Assembly: GCA_965229625.1 (NCBI GenBank)
Contig: CBDDJJ010000001.1
Coordinates: 930,001-994,000, forward strand
Origin: JANQIO01 sp965229625
GTDB taxonomy: Bacteria > Pseudomonadota > Gammaproteobacteria > Pseudomonadales > Halieaceae
Direction of reading: 5' to 3'
Length of the DNA: 64,000 nucleotides
The notes below the pieces were generated by a model. The model was not told where the DNA came from, made no database searches, and saw only the letters and a list, made by a program, of their open reading frames with translations. Positions within the stretch are counted from its first letter, which is position 1. Each line of letters opens with the position of its first letter. The translations under genes and the position numbers were made by a program. This document shows, in pieces, positions 27,311-36,085 of this stretch.

Positions 27311-28465
27311 ATGAACCTGCGCCTTGGCATCGTCGGCGGCGGGCAGCTGGGGATGTACCTCTCCCAGGCGGCCGCACGGCTTGGAATTGACACCTGTGTG
27401 CTTACCGAAGAAGCGGACGCGCCCGCGGCCAGCTTCGCCACCCAACTCATTATCGGTGAGCCGGGGGATGCTGAAGTGCTGGAGCAGTTTATCGAAGCCA
27501 GCGATGTGGTCACCTTTGACAAGGAAGACATCCCCAACGAGGCATTGATGCAACTGCGCCAGGCCGCCTGCAATCGCCGGGTCGAGATTCGCCCGGAAGC
27601 GGAAACCCTGTTCCTGCTGAAGGACAAGGGCCAGCAGAAGACCTGGCTCAGTGAATGCAAGTTCCCCACCCTGCCCTTCAAACTGCTCCAGGGCCGGCTG
27701 TCCGAAAGCGAGCAGCAGGCGGTGGCCGCGGAATTCGGGCTGCCGCTGGTACAAAAAGCCCGCTGCGGCGGCTACGACGGTCGCGGTGTACAGATTATTG
27801 ATGACCTCGATGCGCTCTGGGATACGCCCTCACTGATCGAGCCCTTCCTGGCGGGCACCCGCGAGATTGCCGTGCTGCTGGCGCGCGATGTGGAAGGCAA
27901 CAGCGCGGCCTGGCCGGCGCTGGGCATGGACTTCGACCCCAAGCTCAACTCCGTCACCACCGTGTACACGCCGGCGTCGATTTCCAGCAGCCTGGCAGAC
28001 GAGGCAGTGGCGCTGGGCATTCGTATCATCGACAGGCTCGGTGGTGTGGGCGTATTCGCCATCGAGATGTTTATCGACGACGACGGCGCGCTGCAGGTCA
28101 ATGAGATTTCCCCGCGCGTACACAACTCGGGTCACCTGACCATGGAGGCCTCGCCGGTCAGCCAGTTTGAACAACACGTACGCGCAGTGTGTGGACTGAC
28201 CCTGGGCGACGTGAGCGACACGCAGCCCGCCGCCATGAGCAATATCCTCTACCGCGAAGCGTACCGGGAGGCCTGCCCACTGCAGCCGGAAGCGCAGACC
28301 GGCGAAGAAGAAAACGTTACCCTACACTGGTATGGAAAAGCCCCGGGACGCCCGGGGAGAAAAATGGGGCATATCACGGCGCTGGCTACAGACCCACAAG
28401 AGGCCAGCCGGCTGGCGCAGGAAGCCCTGGAAAACCTGGCAAATTCGGAGACACGGGCGGCATGA
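27311..28465 (+). CDS. purK: N5-carboxyaminoimidazole ribonucleotide synthase
   Basis: ATP-grasp enzyme making N5-CAIR from AIR, bicarbonate and ATP in purine synthesis. The 384-residue product has the N-terminal LGIVGGGQLGMYL loop, the ATP-grasp central domain (VQKARCGGYDGRGVQII) and the metal-binding VNEISPRVHNSGHLTMEA segment near residues 262-280. ATG at 27311 with AGGAAA upstream. It overlaps purE by 4 bases (ATGA), so the two consecutive enzymes are coupled. The order here is purK then purE, the reverse of the classic purEK operon. Confidence 0.95.
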   Translation: MNLRLGIVGGGQLGMYLSQAAARLGIDTCVLTEEADAPAASFATQLIIGEPGDAEVLEQFIEASDVVTFDKEDIPNEALMQLRQAACNRRVEIRPEAETLFLLKDKGQQKTWLSECKFPTLPFKLLQGRLSESEQQAVAAEFGLPLVQKARCGGYDGRGVQIIDDLDALWDTPSLIEPFLAGTREIAVLLARDVEGNSAAWPALGMDFDPKLNSVTTVYTPASISSSLADEAVALGIRIIDRLGGVGVFAIEMFIDDDGALQVNEISPRVHNSGHLTMEASPVSQFEQHVRAVCGLTLGDVSDTQPAAMSNILYREAYREACPLQPEAQTGEEENVTLHWYGKAPGRPGRKMGHITALATDPQEASRLAQEALENLANSETRAA

Positions 28466-28959
28466 AGCCACTGGTAGGCGTGATCATGGGCAGCGACTCG
28501 GACCTGACGGTGATGAGCGCGGCCCCCACTACCCTGGATAAACTGGAAATCCCCTGGGAGCTGGACATCGTCAGCGCCCACCGCACGCCTGACCGCACGG
28601 AAGCCTACGCCCGTGAGGCCGAGGAGCGGGGCCTGCGCGTGATCATTGCCGGCGCCGGTGGCGCTGCCCACCTGCCCGGAATGATTGCTGCGTCGACGCC
28701 GCTGCCGGTGATTGGCGTACCCGTCAGCGCGACCAAGATGCGCGGCGAAGATGCCCTCTATTCCATCGTGCAGATGCCTGCCGGCGTCCCGGTGGCCACC
28801 GTCGCCATCGACAATGCCACCAATGCCGCTATCCTCGCCGCGCAGATTCTCGGCGCCGGCGACGACGCTATCCGCGAGCGCATCGCCCAGTACAAACGCG
28901 ACATGCACGCGGTCGTGGTGGCCAAGTCGGAGAACCTGCGCGCAACCAGCCTCGGCTGA
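28462..28959 (+). CDS. purE: N5-carboxyaminoimidazole ribonucleotide mutase
   Basis: Converts N5-CAIR to CAIR, the step after PurK. 165-residue class I PurE with GVIMGSDSDLTVM near 6-18, the catalytic SAHRTPDR near 41-48 and AGAGGAAHLPGM near 70-81, all strictly conserved in the family. ATG start inside the purK stop. Followed by 69 nt and then an unrelated lipoprotein gene. Confidence 0.96.
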   Translation: MKPLVGVIMGSDSDLTVMSAAPTTLDKLEIPWELDIVSAHRTPDRTEAYAREAEERGLRVIIAGAGGAAHLPGMIAASTPLPVIGVPVSATKMRGEDALYSIVQMPAGVPVATVAIDNATNAAILAAQILGAGDDAIRERIAQYKRDMHAVVVAKSENLRATSLG

Positions 28960-29028
28960 GCAGGGAATTTCCGCCCCGTCTCGCTGTCTCAAGGCTCGCT
29001 GCACCCACCCCATACCGCAGGAGCCAAC

Positions 29029-29535
29029 GTGACCCTCTTGAAAACCCTGACCGTGCCACTGATGCTGATGGCACTCCTTACAGCCTGTGCCCAGGAAACC
29101 CGGGACGCCCGTGAAGCGGGCACCACGTTCACCAATACCGAGGGTGTCGCCATCGGCGGCTATGACCCGGTCGCCTACTTCACAGACTCGGCGGCCGTAC
29201 CGGGCAAGCCCGAATTCAGTACCCGCCATGATGGCGCCACCTGGTGGTTTGCCAGCGCCGAACACCGCACCATGTTCATCGAGAGCCCTGAGCGCTATGC
29301 GCCGGCCTACGGCGGCTGGTGTGCCTACGGCATGGCTGAGGGCTATGCGGCGGAAACTGACCCGGTGAACGGCTGGACCATTCACGACGGCAAGCTTTAC
29401 CTGAACTGGGATGCGAGCATCTCCGCCCAGTGGAACGCCGATCGCGCAGCCCTCCTGCAGCGTTCCGAGTCACACTGGCCCACCGTGAACTCGCAGCTGG
29501 AGAACGGCGAGGCCACGGTTTACTGGCACGAGTAA
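29029..29535 (+). CDS. YHS domain-containing lipoprotein
   Basis: 168 residues. Signal segment with lipobox LLTAC (Cys20), so it is probably anchored in a membrane facing the periplasm. The YHS-type domain spans about residues 40-115: IGGYDPVAYF, FSTRHDGATWWFASAEHRTMF and YAPAYGGWCAYGMAEG, the last with the conserved Cys. YHS domains are thought to bind metal or serve as periplasmic partners; the exact role is unknown. GTG start at 29029 with CAGGAG upstream. Stands alone between purE and an SDR operon. Confidence 0.85.
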   Translation: MTLLKTLTVPLMLMALLTACAQETRDAREAGTTFTNTEGVAIGGYDPVAYFTDSAAVPGKPEFSTRHDGATWWFASAEHRTMFIESPERYAPAYGGWCAYGMAEGYAAETDPVNGWTIHDGKLYLNWDASISAQWNADRAALLQRSESHWPTVNSQLENGEATVYWHE

Positions 29536-29593
29536 GCTTCCCTCCTCCGCTCGCCCGGCTCTCTGCTAAGCTGAGCCAGCAGGAGGAACAGCC

Positions 29594-30424
29594 ATGACAT
29601 CACATCCCGCCCTGGCCGAGGGCAACACGGCCGTTATCACCGGTGGCGCCGACGGCATTGGACTGGCCGCGGCGCGGCATTTCCTGAATCTCGGCATGCG
29701 CGTGTGTATCGCCGATATCGACAAAGCCAGGCTCAGCGAGGCAAAGGACGTGCTGGGCGATGTGCTCGCCATTCGTGCCGACGTCTCGCAGCTCGCCGAC
29801 CTGGAAGCCATCCGCGACGATGTGCTGCAAGCCTTTGGCCGGGTCGATGTGCTGATGAACAATGCCGGCACCGGACGACCGAACAGTTGCTGGGAACACT
29901 ACGACGCCTGGCAAACCACCCTCGGCGTCAACCTGTGGGGCGTGATAAATGGCGTGCACGCCTTCGCCCCCACCATGGTGAACCAGGGTACGCCCGGCGC
30001 CATCATCAACACCGGCTCCAAGCAGGGCATTACCTCGCCGCCCGGCAACCCGGCCTATAACGCCAGCAAGGCCGGTGTGAAAGCGGTGACCGAGGCACTG
30101 GCCCACCAACTGCGCAATACCGAGGGCTGCCAGGTCACCGCACACCTGCTGGTGCCGGGATTCACCTATACCGGCATGATCCGCAGCTTCATGGCAGAGA
30201 AGCCGCCCGGTGCCTGGACCCCGGAACAGGTGGTCGAATTCCTGGTGGAGAGTCTCGGCCGCGGCGATTTCTACGTGCTCTGCCCGGACAACGACGTGGA
30301 CCGCGAGACCGACAACAAGCGCATGGCCTGGGCCATGGGCGACCTGATCGAAAACCGACCGGCCCTGTCGCGCTGGCACCCGGACTTCGAGGCGGCCTTC
30401 AATGACTTCATGGCACAGGACTGA
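29594..30424 (+). CDS. SDR-family NAD(P)-dependent oxidoreductase
   Basis: 276-residue short-chain dehydrogenase with TGGADGIG at 16-23, DID after strand 2 (NAD preference likely), NNAGTG near 93-98, the serine block INTGSKQG and active site YNASK. First gene of a three-gene operon with an NTF2-like protein (8 nt downstream) and a phytanoyl-CoA dioxygenase-like protein. GGAGGAA precedes the ATG. The operon could modify a hydroxylated lipid or steroid-like compound, which is inference from the families. Confidence 0.9.
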   Translation: MTSHPALAEGNTAVITGGADGIGLAAARHFLNLGMRVCIADIDKARLSEAKDVLGDVLAIRADVSQLADLEAIRDDVLQAFGRVDVLMNNAGTGRPNSCWEHYDAWQTTLGVNLWGVINGVHAFAPTMVNQGTPGAIINTGSKQGITSPPGNPAYNASKAGVKAVTEALAHQLRNTEGCQVTAHLLVPGFTYTGMIRSFMAEKPPGAWTPEQVVEFLVESLGRGDFYVLCPDNDVDRETDNKRMAWAMGDLIENRPALSRWHPDFEAAFNDFMAQD

Positions 30425-30432
30425 GCAACACG

Positions 30433-30849
30433 GTGGCCACCACTGACCGCGAACAGATCCACAACCTGCTGGCGAAGTACTGCTTCGTCACCGACCGCGG
30501 CTCGGCGGAAGACATGGCCGCCCTGTTCTGGGACGACGCCGTGGTGAAGTTTGGCGACAACACCAATGAGGGCATTGAAGCCGTAACAGCCGGCTTCGCC
30601 GCCTGGATTCACAAGATGCGCGATCCGGTCGAAGGCTTGCGTCATGTTCTGCACACCCCCTGCATCGAAATCAGCGGCGACCACGCCACCGCCGAGGCCT
30701 ACTACGACGCGGATGGCCACAGCCGCAACAAGGGCCGGCGCATCAGCCTGCGCTGCCTGTACCGCGACCGACTGGAGAAGCGCGACGGCGAGTGGCGCTT
30801 CGTGGCGAAAGAGATCCAGATCTGGCGTTCCATGCTCGAATCGGGCTGA
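30433..30849 (+). CDS. NTF2-like/SnoaL-like protein
   Basis: 138-residue cone-fold protein. It opens TDREQIHNLLAKYCFVTDRGSAEDMAALFWDDAVVKF, the standard SnoaL-like start with a possible Tyr/Asp pocket pair, and closes with the strand pattern RISLRCLYRDRLEKRDGEWRFVAKEI. Family members isomerise, dehydrate or simply bind polycyclic or polar lipids. GTG start, 8 nt after the SDR stop and 29 nt before the dioxygenase start, so it is the middle gene of the operon. Confidence 0.85.
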   Translation: MATTDREQIHNLLAKYCFVTDRGSAEDMAALFWDDAVVKFGDNTNEGIEAVTAGFAAWIHKMRDPVEGLRHVLHTPCIEISGDHATAEAYYDADGHSRNKGRRISLRCLYRDRLEKRDGEWRFVAKEIQIWRSMLESG

Positions 30850-30878
30850 GCCGGGCGACGCGAGGACGGGAGACCACC

Positions 30879-31685
30879 ATGCCATTGGCCTACTTTGAAT
30901 CCGACGCCGGCGATGCGGACGTTACCGCCGCACTGCGCCGGGACGGCGCGGCGATCGTGACCCATCAGGTAGACGAGGCACTGTGCGACGCCATTCTCGC
31001 GGACTTCCGGGCGCCCTTTGACCGCCTCGGGCGTCAGGACGAAGGTGTCTTCAACGGTTACAAGACGCTGCGCATCAGCGGCATCCTCGGCGTATCAAAA
31101 CGCAGCGCGGAACTGGTGGCCCACCCCCGGGTGCTGGCGGTGGCTGACGCCATCCTGCTGGAGCACTGCGAGAACTACCAGATCGGCAGCCTGACCGGCA
31201 TCGAGATCTGGCCCGGGGAAAGCGGCCAGCTGTTGCACCCGGACGACGGCGTCTACCCGGTGCGCCTGCCGGGTGTGCAGCTGCAGATCAGCGCGATGTG
31301 GGCACTACAGGATTTCACGCTGGAAAACGGTGCCACCAATGTCGTTCTCGGCAGCCACCGCAACCCGGTGCGCGCCGCCTATCGCCCCGGCGAGGACGGC
31401 CTTGATTCCGAGCTGGTCCAGGCGGTCATGCCGAAGGGCTCGGTGCTGTTCTACCTGGGTTCCACCCTGCACGGCGGCGGCGCCAACAACAGCGACAAGC
31501 CCCGCGCCGGTCTGATCAACACCTACTCCCTCGGCTGGCTGCGCCAGGAAGAAAACCAGCTACTGAACGTACCGCGGAATGCGGCAGAAGCACTCCCGCA
31601 AACGCTGCGGGACCTGATGGGCTACCGCCCCCATGGCTCGCTGGGCAGCTGGCAGCGCGCGGACGGGAGTTGGGTCGAAGGCTGA
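30879..31685 (+). CDS. Phytanoyl-CoA dioxygenase (PhyH)-like protein
   Basis: 268-residue Fe(II)/2-oxoglutarate oxygenase of the PhyH family. The metal triad is visible as HPD near residues 116-118 (LLHPDDGVYPV) and the distal His in LHGGGANNSDKPRAGL, whose Arg would bind 2-oxoglutarate. The jelly-roll core between includes VQLQISAMWALQDFTLENGATNVVLGSH, characteristic of the family. Start ATG at 30879 with GGACGGGAG upstream; a longer frame from 30792 overlaps the NTF2 gene. Last gene of the SDR/NTF2/PhyH operon. Substrate unknown. Confidence 0.88.
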   Translation: MPLAYFESDAGDADVTAALRRDGAAIVTHQVDEALCDAILADFRAPFDRLGRQDEGVFNGYKTLRISGILGVSKRSAELVAHPRVLAVADAILLEHCENYQIGSLTGIEIWPGESGQLLHPDDGVYPVRLPGVQLQISAMWALQDFTLENGATNVVLGSHRNPVRAAYRPGEDGLDSELVQAVMPKGSVLFYLGSTLHGGGANNSDKPRAGLINTYSLGWLRQEENQLLNVPRNAAEALPQTLRDLMGYRPHGSLGSWQRADGSWVEG

Positions 31686-31915
31686 TAGCCGCCAACGCAA
31701 AGCCTGACCACACAGCCTTTTCTCACCCCACTGCCAGGGCAGTGCTCTCCGACAATTGCGTGGGGCTTGAGCGCCCGTTTTGTAACGCCAACCGCGAGGC
31801 TGATTGAGCTCGGCGGGCAGCTATCCTCCGGTTTCTTGATCTGGTTAAAGCACCTTGGCCAGCGATGGTGCTAGCGTGGTAGTAAGCCCCATCCATGATG
31901 TACCGGAGGTGACCA

Positions 31916-32332
31916 ATGGAAACCCGAGTTATCGTCGCCGACAATGTTCGCGCCCGCATCTTCAGCTCTCACACTGTGCTCAACCAACTGCAGGAAGTGG
32001 ATGCTTTCGTCCACCCCGAAGGGCGCTGGTCCAACGGCGACATTGCGTCTGACGTGGCCGGCAAATCTCACGAGCAACAGGGTGCTTTCAGGTCAAAGAC
32101 CTCGCCGAAGGAACACGAGGCGGAGAATTTTGCCCACCTGCTCGCGCAGCACCTGAAGGAGCTGCACAACGAGCAGCACTATGAATCGCTGGTGCTGATC
32201 GCGCCGCCGCGGTTCCTCGGCCTGCTGCACGGGCAGCTACCGGGACCACTGGACAGGTTGGTGACCCAAACGCTGGACAAGGACCTGACGACCTGCACGG
32301 TCGAGGAAATCATCGACAACATTCGCGCCTGA
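31916..32332 (+). CDS. Host attachment family protein (archaeo-eukaryotic release-factor-like fold)
   Basis: 138-residue protein of the bacterial family once named for attachment to host cells, now grouped with release-factor-like (baeRF) domains. METRVIVADNVRARIFSS starts the fold, HEAENFAHLLAQHLKELH is the long helix and YESLVLIAPPRFLGLLHGQL the core strand. The N terminus follows a perfect GGAGGTGA ribosome site, so strong translation is likely. The actual function in free-living bacteria is not established. It ends 3 nt before the stop of the convergent ftsH gene. The 230 nt upstream holds only a short hairpin at 31729-31744 and presumably its promoter. Confidence 0.85.
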   Translation: METRVIVADNVRARIFSSHTVLNQLQEVDAFVHPEGRWSNGDIASDVAGKSHEQQGAFRSKTSPKEHEAENFAHLLAQHLKELHNEQHYESLVLIAPPRFLGLLHGQLPGPLDRLVTQTLDKDLTTCTVEEIIDNIRA

Positions 32333-32335
32333 ATC

Positions 32336-34198
32336 TCAGGCCGGGCCAAACAAGCGGGAGACCTCATCACGGGACAGGGTTTCCTGCCTGAGTAATGCTT
32401 CGACCAGCGAGTCCAGCTCGGCGCGATGCTCGGCGAGCAATTGCGCCGAGGCCTCTTCCGCTTTCGCCAGGCACTGGCGCACCGCCTCGTCGATTCGCCG
32501 GGCCGTGTCTTCCCCAAACTCCCGCGGGCCCGCCAGTTCCCGTCCCAGGAACGGGTGCTCCTCGGCCACGCTGTAGCCTACCGGCCCGAGATCTTCCGCC
32601 ATGCCCCACTGTGCCACCATCTTGTAGGCGAGTCGGGTGGCCAGCTTGAGGTCGTCGGCGGCGCCGGTACTGTAGCTTTCGAAGCGGAGCTTCTCGGCAC
32701 AGCGCCCGGACAGCATGATGACCAGGCGCGAGTGCAGGTAGTCCTCATCGATATTGTGGCGATCCTCCTCGGGTATCTGCTCGGTCATGCCCAGCGCCCT
32801 GCCGCGTGGCACGATGCTCACTTTCTCCAGCGGGTCGGCACCCTCCCGGAACCAGGCGGCGATCGCGTGGCCCGCCTCGTGGCACGCCACACGCTCGCGC
32901 TCTGAAGGGTTGAGCAGGTCGGAACGCGGCGCTCCCATCAGCACCTTGTCACGCGACGCCAGGAAATCCTCCCGGGTAATGACCTTGCGCCCGTGGCGAG
33001 CCGCTGACAGCGCCGCCTCATTGACGATATTCGCGAGATCAGCCCCGGAGAAACCCACCGTGGTGGCGGCGACGTCGTCGAGATCGACATCGTCCGCCAG
33101 CGGCTTGCCGCGGGTGTGCACCGCGAGAATTTCGGCGCGGGCCTTTCGCTGCGGCAGCTCCAGGATCACCTTGCGGTCGAAGCGCCCGGGGCGCAGCAGG
33201 GCCGGGTCCAGTACATCCGGACGGTTGGTTGCCGCCAGCACCACGATGGGTTCGCTGGGATCGAAGCCGTCCATCTCCGCGAGAATCATGTTCAGGGTCT
33301 GTTCCCGCTCGTCATTGCCACCGCCCACGCCGGTGCCCCGCACCCGGCCGACGGAATCGATCTCGTCGATAAAGATGAGCGCCGGGGCTTCTGTTCGCGC
33401 GGTGGTGAACATGTCCCGCACCCGGGACGCCCCAACGCCGACAAACATCTCGATAAACTCCGAACCACTGACCGAGTAGAACGGCACCCCCGCCTCCACG
33501 GCCACCGCGCGGGCTAGCAGCGTCTTGCCGGTACCCGGCGCACCCATCATCAGCACGCCCTTGGGCATCTTGGCGCCCAGCTCGCCGTAGCGATCCGGGT
33601 CTTTGAGGTAATCCACCACCTCCCAGAGGTCCTGCTTGGCGGATTCCAGGTTGGCGACATCGTCAAAGTGTGGACCGCTTGCGTCCGGAGCCTGCCGGCG
33701 TGCCCGCGAGCGGCCAAATCCATAGGCACCACCGGCGCCGCCAGCACCGCCGAGGCTGCGCCGCAGCGCGCGGCTGCTCCAGATAAAAAAGCCGATGATC
33801 AGCAGCCAGGGCAGGAAACCGAACAGGAGCTGCTGCCAGTACGGCGCCTTGTCTGCCTGCACCTCGATGGTGACGTTGTGACGGGATAGCAGATCCAGCA
33901 GCCGCTCGCCCTCGATCTCAGGAATCACCACGTGAAAGTCGTAGCGCGACTGCGGCCCATCCGCTTCAGTGCCCGTATAGCGACCGCGAACATCGCGGCC
34001 CCGAATCAGCACTGACTGCACCTGATTGGTGCTCACCTGTTCAACGAATTGGGAATAGCTGATCGATTCCGGGCCTTCCACCAACACGAAGTTGGTCAGG
34101 TAGTAAACGCAGAACGCGATCAGCAGTAGCGGCAACAGGTAGGGGTTGTGCCCGTCCTGCCGCTGCGGCTCGCCCGGCTGGGCTGGCTGTTCCGGCAT
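32336..34198 (-). CDS. ftsH: ATP-dependent zinc metalloprotease FtsH
   Basis: 620-residue membrane AAA+ protease. Transmembrane helices lie near residues 20-38 and 123-140, flanking the small periplasmic domain. The AAA module has Walker A GAPGTGKT at 219-226, Walker B LIFIDEID near 274-281 and the arginine-finger region RPGRFDR. The zinc protease motif is HEAGH with His440, Glu441 and His444. GGGAGG precedes the ATG at 34198. The usual ftsH neighbours (rlmE, folP, glmM) are absent, so this is probably a second, accessory copy. It is divergent from pckA with an Anr-like box midway. Confidence 0.93.
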   Translation of the reverse strand: MPEQPAQPGEPQRQDGHNPYLLPLLLIAFCVYYLTNFVLVEGPESISYSQFVEQVSTNQVQSVLIRGRDVRGRYTGTEADGPQSRYDFHVVIPEIEGERLLDLLSRHNVTIEVQADKAPYWQQLLFGFLPWLLIIGFFIWSSRALRRSLGGAGGAGGAYGFGRSRARRQAPDASGPHFDDVANLESAKQDLWEVVDYLKDPDRYGELGAKMPKGVLMMGAPGTGKTLLARAVAVEAGVPFYSVSGSEFIEMFVGVGASRVRDMFTTARTEAPALIFIDEIDSVGRVRGTGVGGGNDEREQTLNMILAEMDGFDPSEPIVVLAATNRPDVLDPALLRPGRFDRKVILELPQRKARAEILAVHTRGKPLADDVDLDDVAATTVGFSGADLANIVNEAALSAARHGRKVITREDFLASRDKVLMGAPRSDLLNPSERERVACHEAGHAIAAWFREGADPLEKVSIVPRGRALGMTEQIPEEDRHNIDEDYLHSRLVIMLSGRCAEKLRFESYSTGAADDLKLATRLAYKMVAQWGMAEDLGPVGYSVAEEHPFLGRELAGPREFGEDTARRIDEAVRQCLAKAEEASAQLLAEHRAELDSLVEALLRQETLSRDEVSRLFGPA

Positions 34199-34298
34199 GC
34201 ATATACCTCCCGCGGCCTGCCTCAATCGTCCAATCTAGCGCGTCCGGCCTTGGGTTGCGAACTCCTCGCCTGGCAAGGCGCGCAAAACAGTTTCTCCC

Positions 34299-34312
34299 TT
34301 GATCTAGACCAA
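34299..34312. promoter_or_regulatory. FNR/Anr-type box between ftsH and pckA
   Basis: TTGATCTAGACCAA differs at one base from the symmetrical Anr/FNR consensus TTGATCTAGATCAA (TTGAT-N4-ATCAA). It lies about 100 nt from both divergent start codons. Suggests control of one or both genes by an oxygen-responsive Crp/FNR protein; the direction of control is not readable. Confidence 0.55.
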
Positions 34313-34414
34313 TGTGCCGAAGCCGCCACTGTTGTGTCATAGACGGCGACTACCCTGTTGTACCCAAGTTCAAATCCCGTTCAATCCCAGCGCGCTGGCG
34401 CAAGGAGATGGTTT

Positions 34415-36022
34415 ATGTCGTCCACGGTCGATCTGTCGCGCTATGGCATCACGGATGTGCAGGAGATTGTTCGCAATCCTTCCTATGCACAGCTTTTCGA
34501 AGAGGAAACCCGCGACGACCTTGAAGGTTTTGAGAAAGGCGTTGTAACCGACTCGGGCGCAGTAGCCGTGCGCACCGGCATATTTACCGGGCGCTCCCCC
34601 AGAGACAAGTTCATCGTTTACGACGACGTCAGCAAGGAAAACCTGTGGTGGACCTCAACCAACTCACCCAACGACAACAAGCCGATCACGCCGGAGGTCT
34701 GGGGCAAACTCAAAGCCCTGGTCACCGAGGAGCTGTCCGGCAAGCGCCTGTTCGTTGTCGACACCTTCTGCGGCGCCAATCCCAGCGTGCGTATGAAAGT
34801 GCGCTTCGTCGTAGAGGTGGCCTGGCAGGCCCACTTCGTGACCAATATGTTCATCCGCCCCAGCGCCGAAGAGTTGGAAAACTACGGCGAGCCGGACTTC
34901 GTGGTGCTCAACGGTTCCAAGACCTCGAACCCCGACTGGGAAGCACATGGCATGAATTCCGAGGTGTTCACTGTCTTCAATATGACCGAGAAGATGCAAG
35001 TGATCGGCGGCACCTGGTACGGCGGCGAAATGAAGAAAGGCATGTTCGCCATGATGAACTACTACCTGCCGTTGGATCACATGCCGTCCATGCATTGCAG
35101 TGCCAATATGGGTGAAGACGATGACGTGGCGATCTTCTTTGGCCTGTCCGGCACCGGCAAGACCACGCTGTCCGCCGACCCCAAGCGGCGACTGATCGGC
35201 GACGACGAGCACGGCTGGGACGATGAGGGCATCTTCAACTTCGAGGGTGGCTGCTACGCCAAGACCATTGACCTCGACCCGGAGAGCGAGCCCGACATTT
35301 ACCGCGCCATCAAGCGCGACGCGCTGCTGGAGAACGTGGTGGTCGACGACAATGGCAAGGTCGATTACTTCGACCATTCCATCACCGAGAACGGCCGCGT
35401 CTCCTACCCGATTCACCATATCGACAATATCGTCAAACCGGTGTCCCGTGGCGGGCACGCGAAGAAGGTGATTTTCCTCACCGCAGACGCCTTCGGCGTG
35501 CTGCCGCCAGTGTCAAAGCTCAGCCACCACCAGACCAAGTACCACTTCCTGTCGGGCTTCACCGCCAAGCTGGCGGGCACCGAGCGCGGCATTACCAAAC
35601 CGGTACCGACCTTCTCGGCCTGCTTCGGCAAGGCCTTCCTGACCCTGCACCCGGTCAAATACGCCGAGGAACTGGTGGCAAAGATGGCATCCGTCGGTGC
35701 CGAGGCCTACCTGGTCAATACCGGCTGGAACGGCAGCGGCAAGCGCATCTCCATCAAGGATACCCGCGGTATTATCGATGTGATTCTCGATGGCTCCATC
35801 GAGGACGCCCCCACCAGGGAAATACCCATCTTCAATCTCACGGTGCCCACGGCGCTGCCCGGTGTGGACGGCGGCATCCTCGACCCTCGCGACACCTATG
35901 AGAACCCGGCAGTTTGGGAGGAGAAAGCGCGAGACCTGGCGGAGCGCTTTATCGCCAATTTCGACCAGTACACGGATATCGAGGGCGGCGCGGCGCTGGT
36001 GGCGGCCGGACCCCAGCTCTAG
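34415..36022 (+). CDS. pckA: Phosphoenolpyruvate carboxykinase (ATP)
   Basis: Converts oxaloacetate and ATP to phosphoenolpyruvate, CO2 and ADP, the gluconeogenic entry needed when growing on fatty acids or amino acids. The 535-residue product (E. coli 540) has the GIFTGRSPRDKFIV block, the kinase loop GLSGTGKT at 243-250, the metal site in ADPKRRLIGDDEHGWDD and the adenine-binding INPVK-equivalent region. ATG at 34415 with AGGAG 8 nt upstream. Fits a genome rich in acyl-CoA catabolism. Ends 63 nt before the sialidase-like gene. Confidence 0.97.
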   Translation: MSSTVDLSRYGITDVQEIVRNPSYAQLFEEETRDDLEGFEKGVVTDSGAVAVRTGIFTGRSPRDKFIVYDDVSKENLWWTSTNSPNDNKPITPEVWGKLKALVTEELSGKRLFVVDTFCGANPSVRMKVRFVVEVAWQAHFVTNMFIRPSAEELENYGEPDFVVLNGSKTSNPDWEAHGMNSEVFTVFNMTEKMQVIGGTWYGGEMKKGMFAMMNYYLPLDHMPSMHCSANMGEDDDVAIFFGLSGTGKTTLSADPKRRLIGDDEHGWDDEGIFNFEGGCYAKTIDLDPESEPDIYRAIKRDALLENVVVDDNGKVDYFDHSITENGRVSYPIHHIDNIVKPVSRGGHAKKVIFLTADAFGVLPPVSKLSHHQTKYHFLSGFTAKLAGTERGITKPVPTFSACFGKAFLTLHPVKYAEELVAKMASVGAEAYLVNTGWNGSGKRISIKDTRGIIDVILDGSIEDAPTREIPIFNLTVPTALPGVDGGILDPRDTYENPAVWEEKARDLAERFIANFDQYTDIEGGAALVAAGPQL

Positions 36023-36085
36023 GCGACAGCGCCGCAGCCCCGGCTATACTGCTGGCTCAGGACAGCAACCCGCGGGAAGAAGGCC

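Noticed and set aside
31729..31744. CACTGCC/GGCAGTG hairpin after the PhyH gene as a terminator
   Set aside because: Loop is too small unless the stem shortens to 6 bp and there is no T tract; may still aid termination but support is weak.
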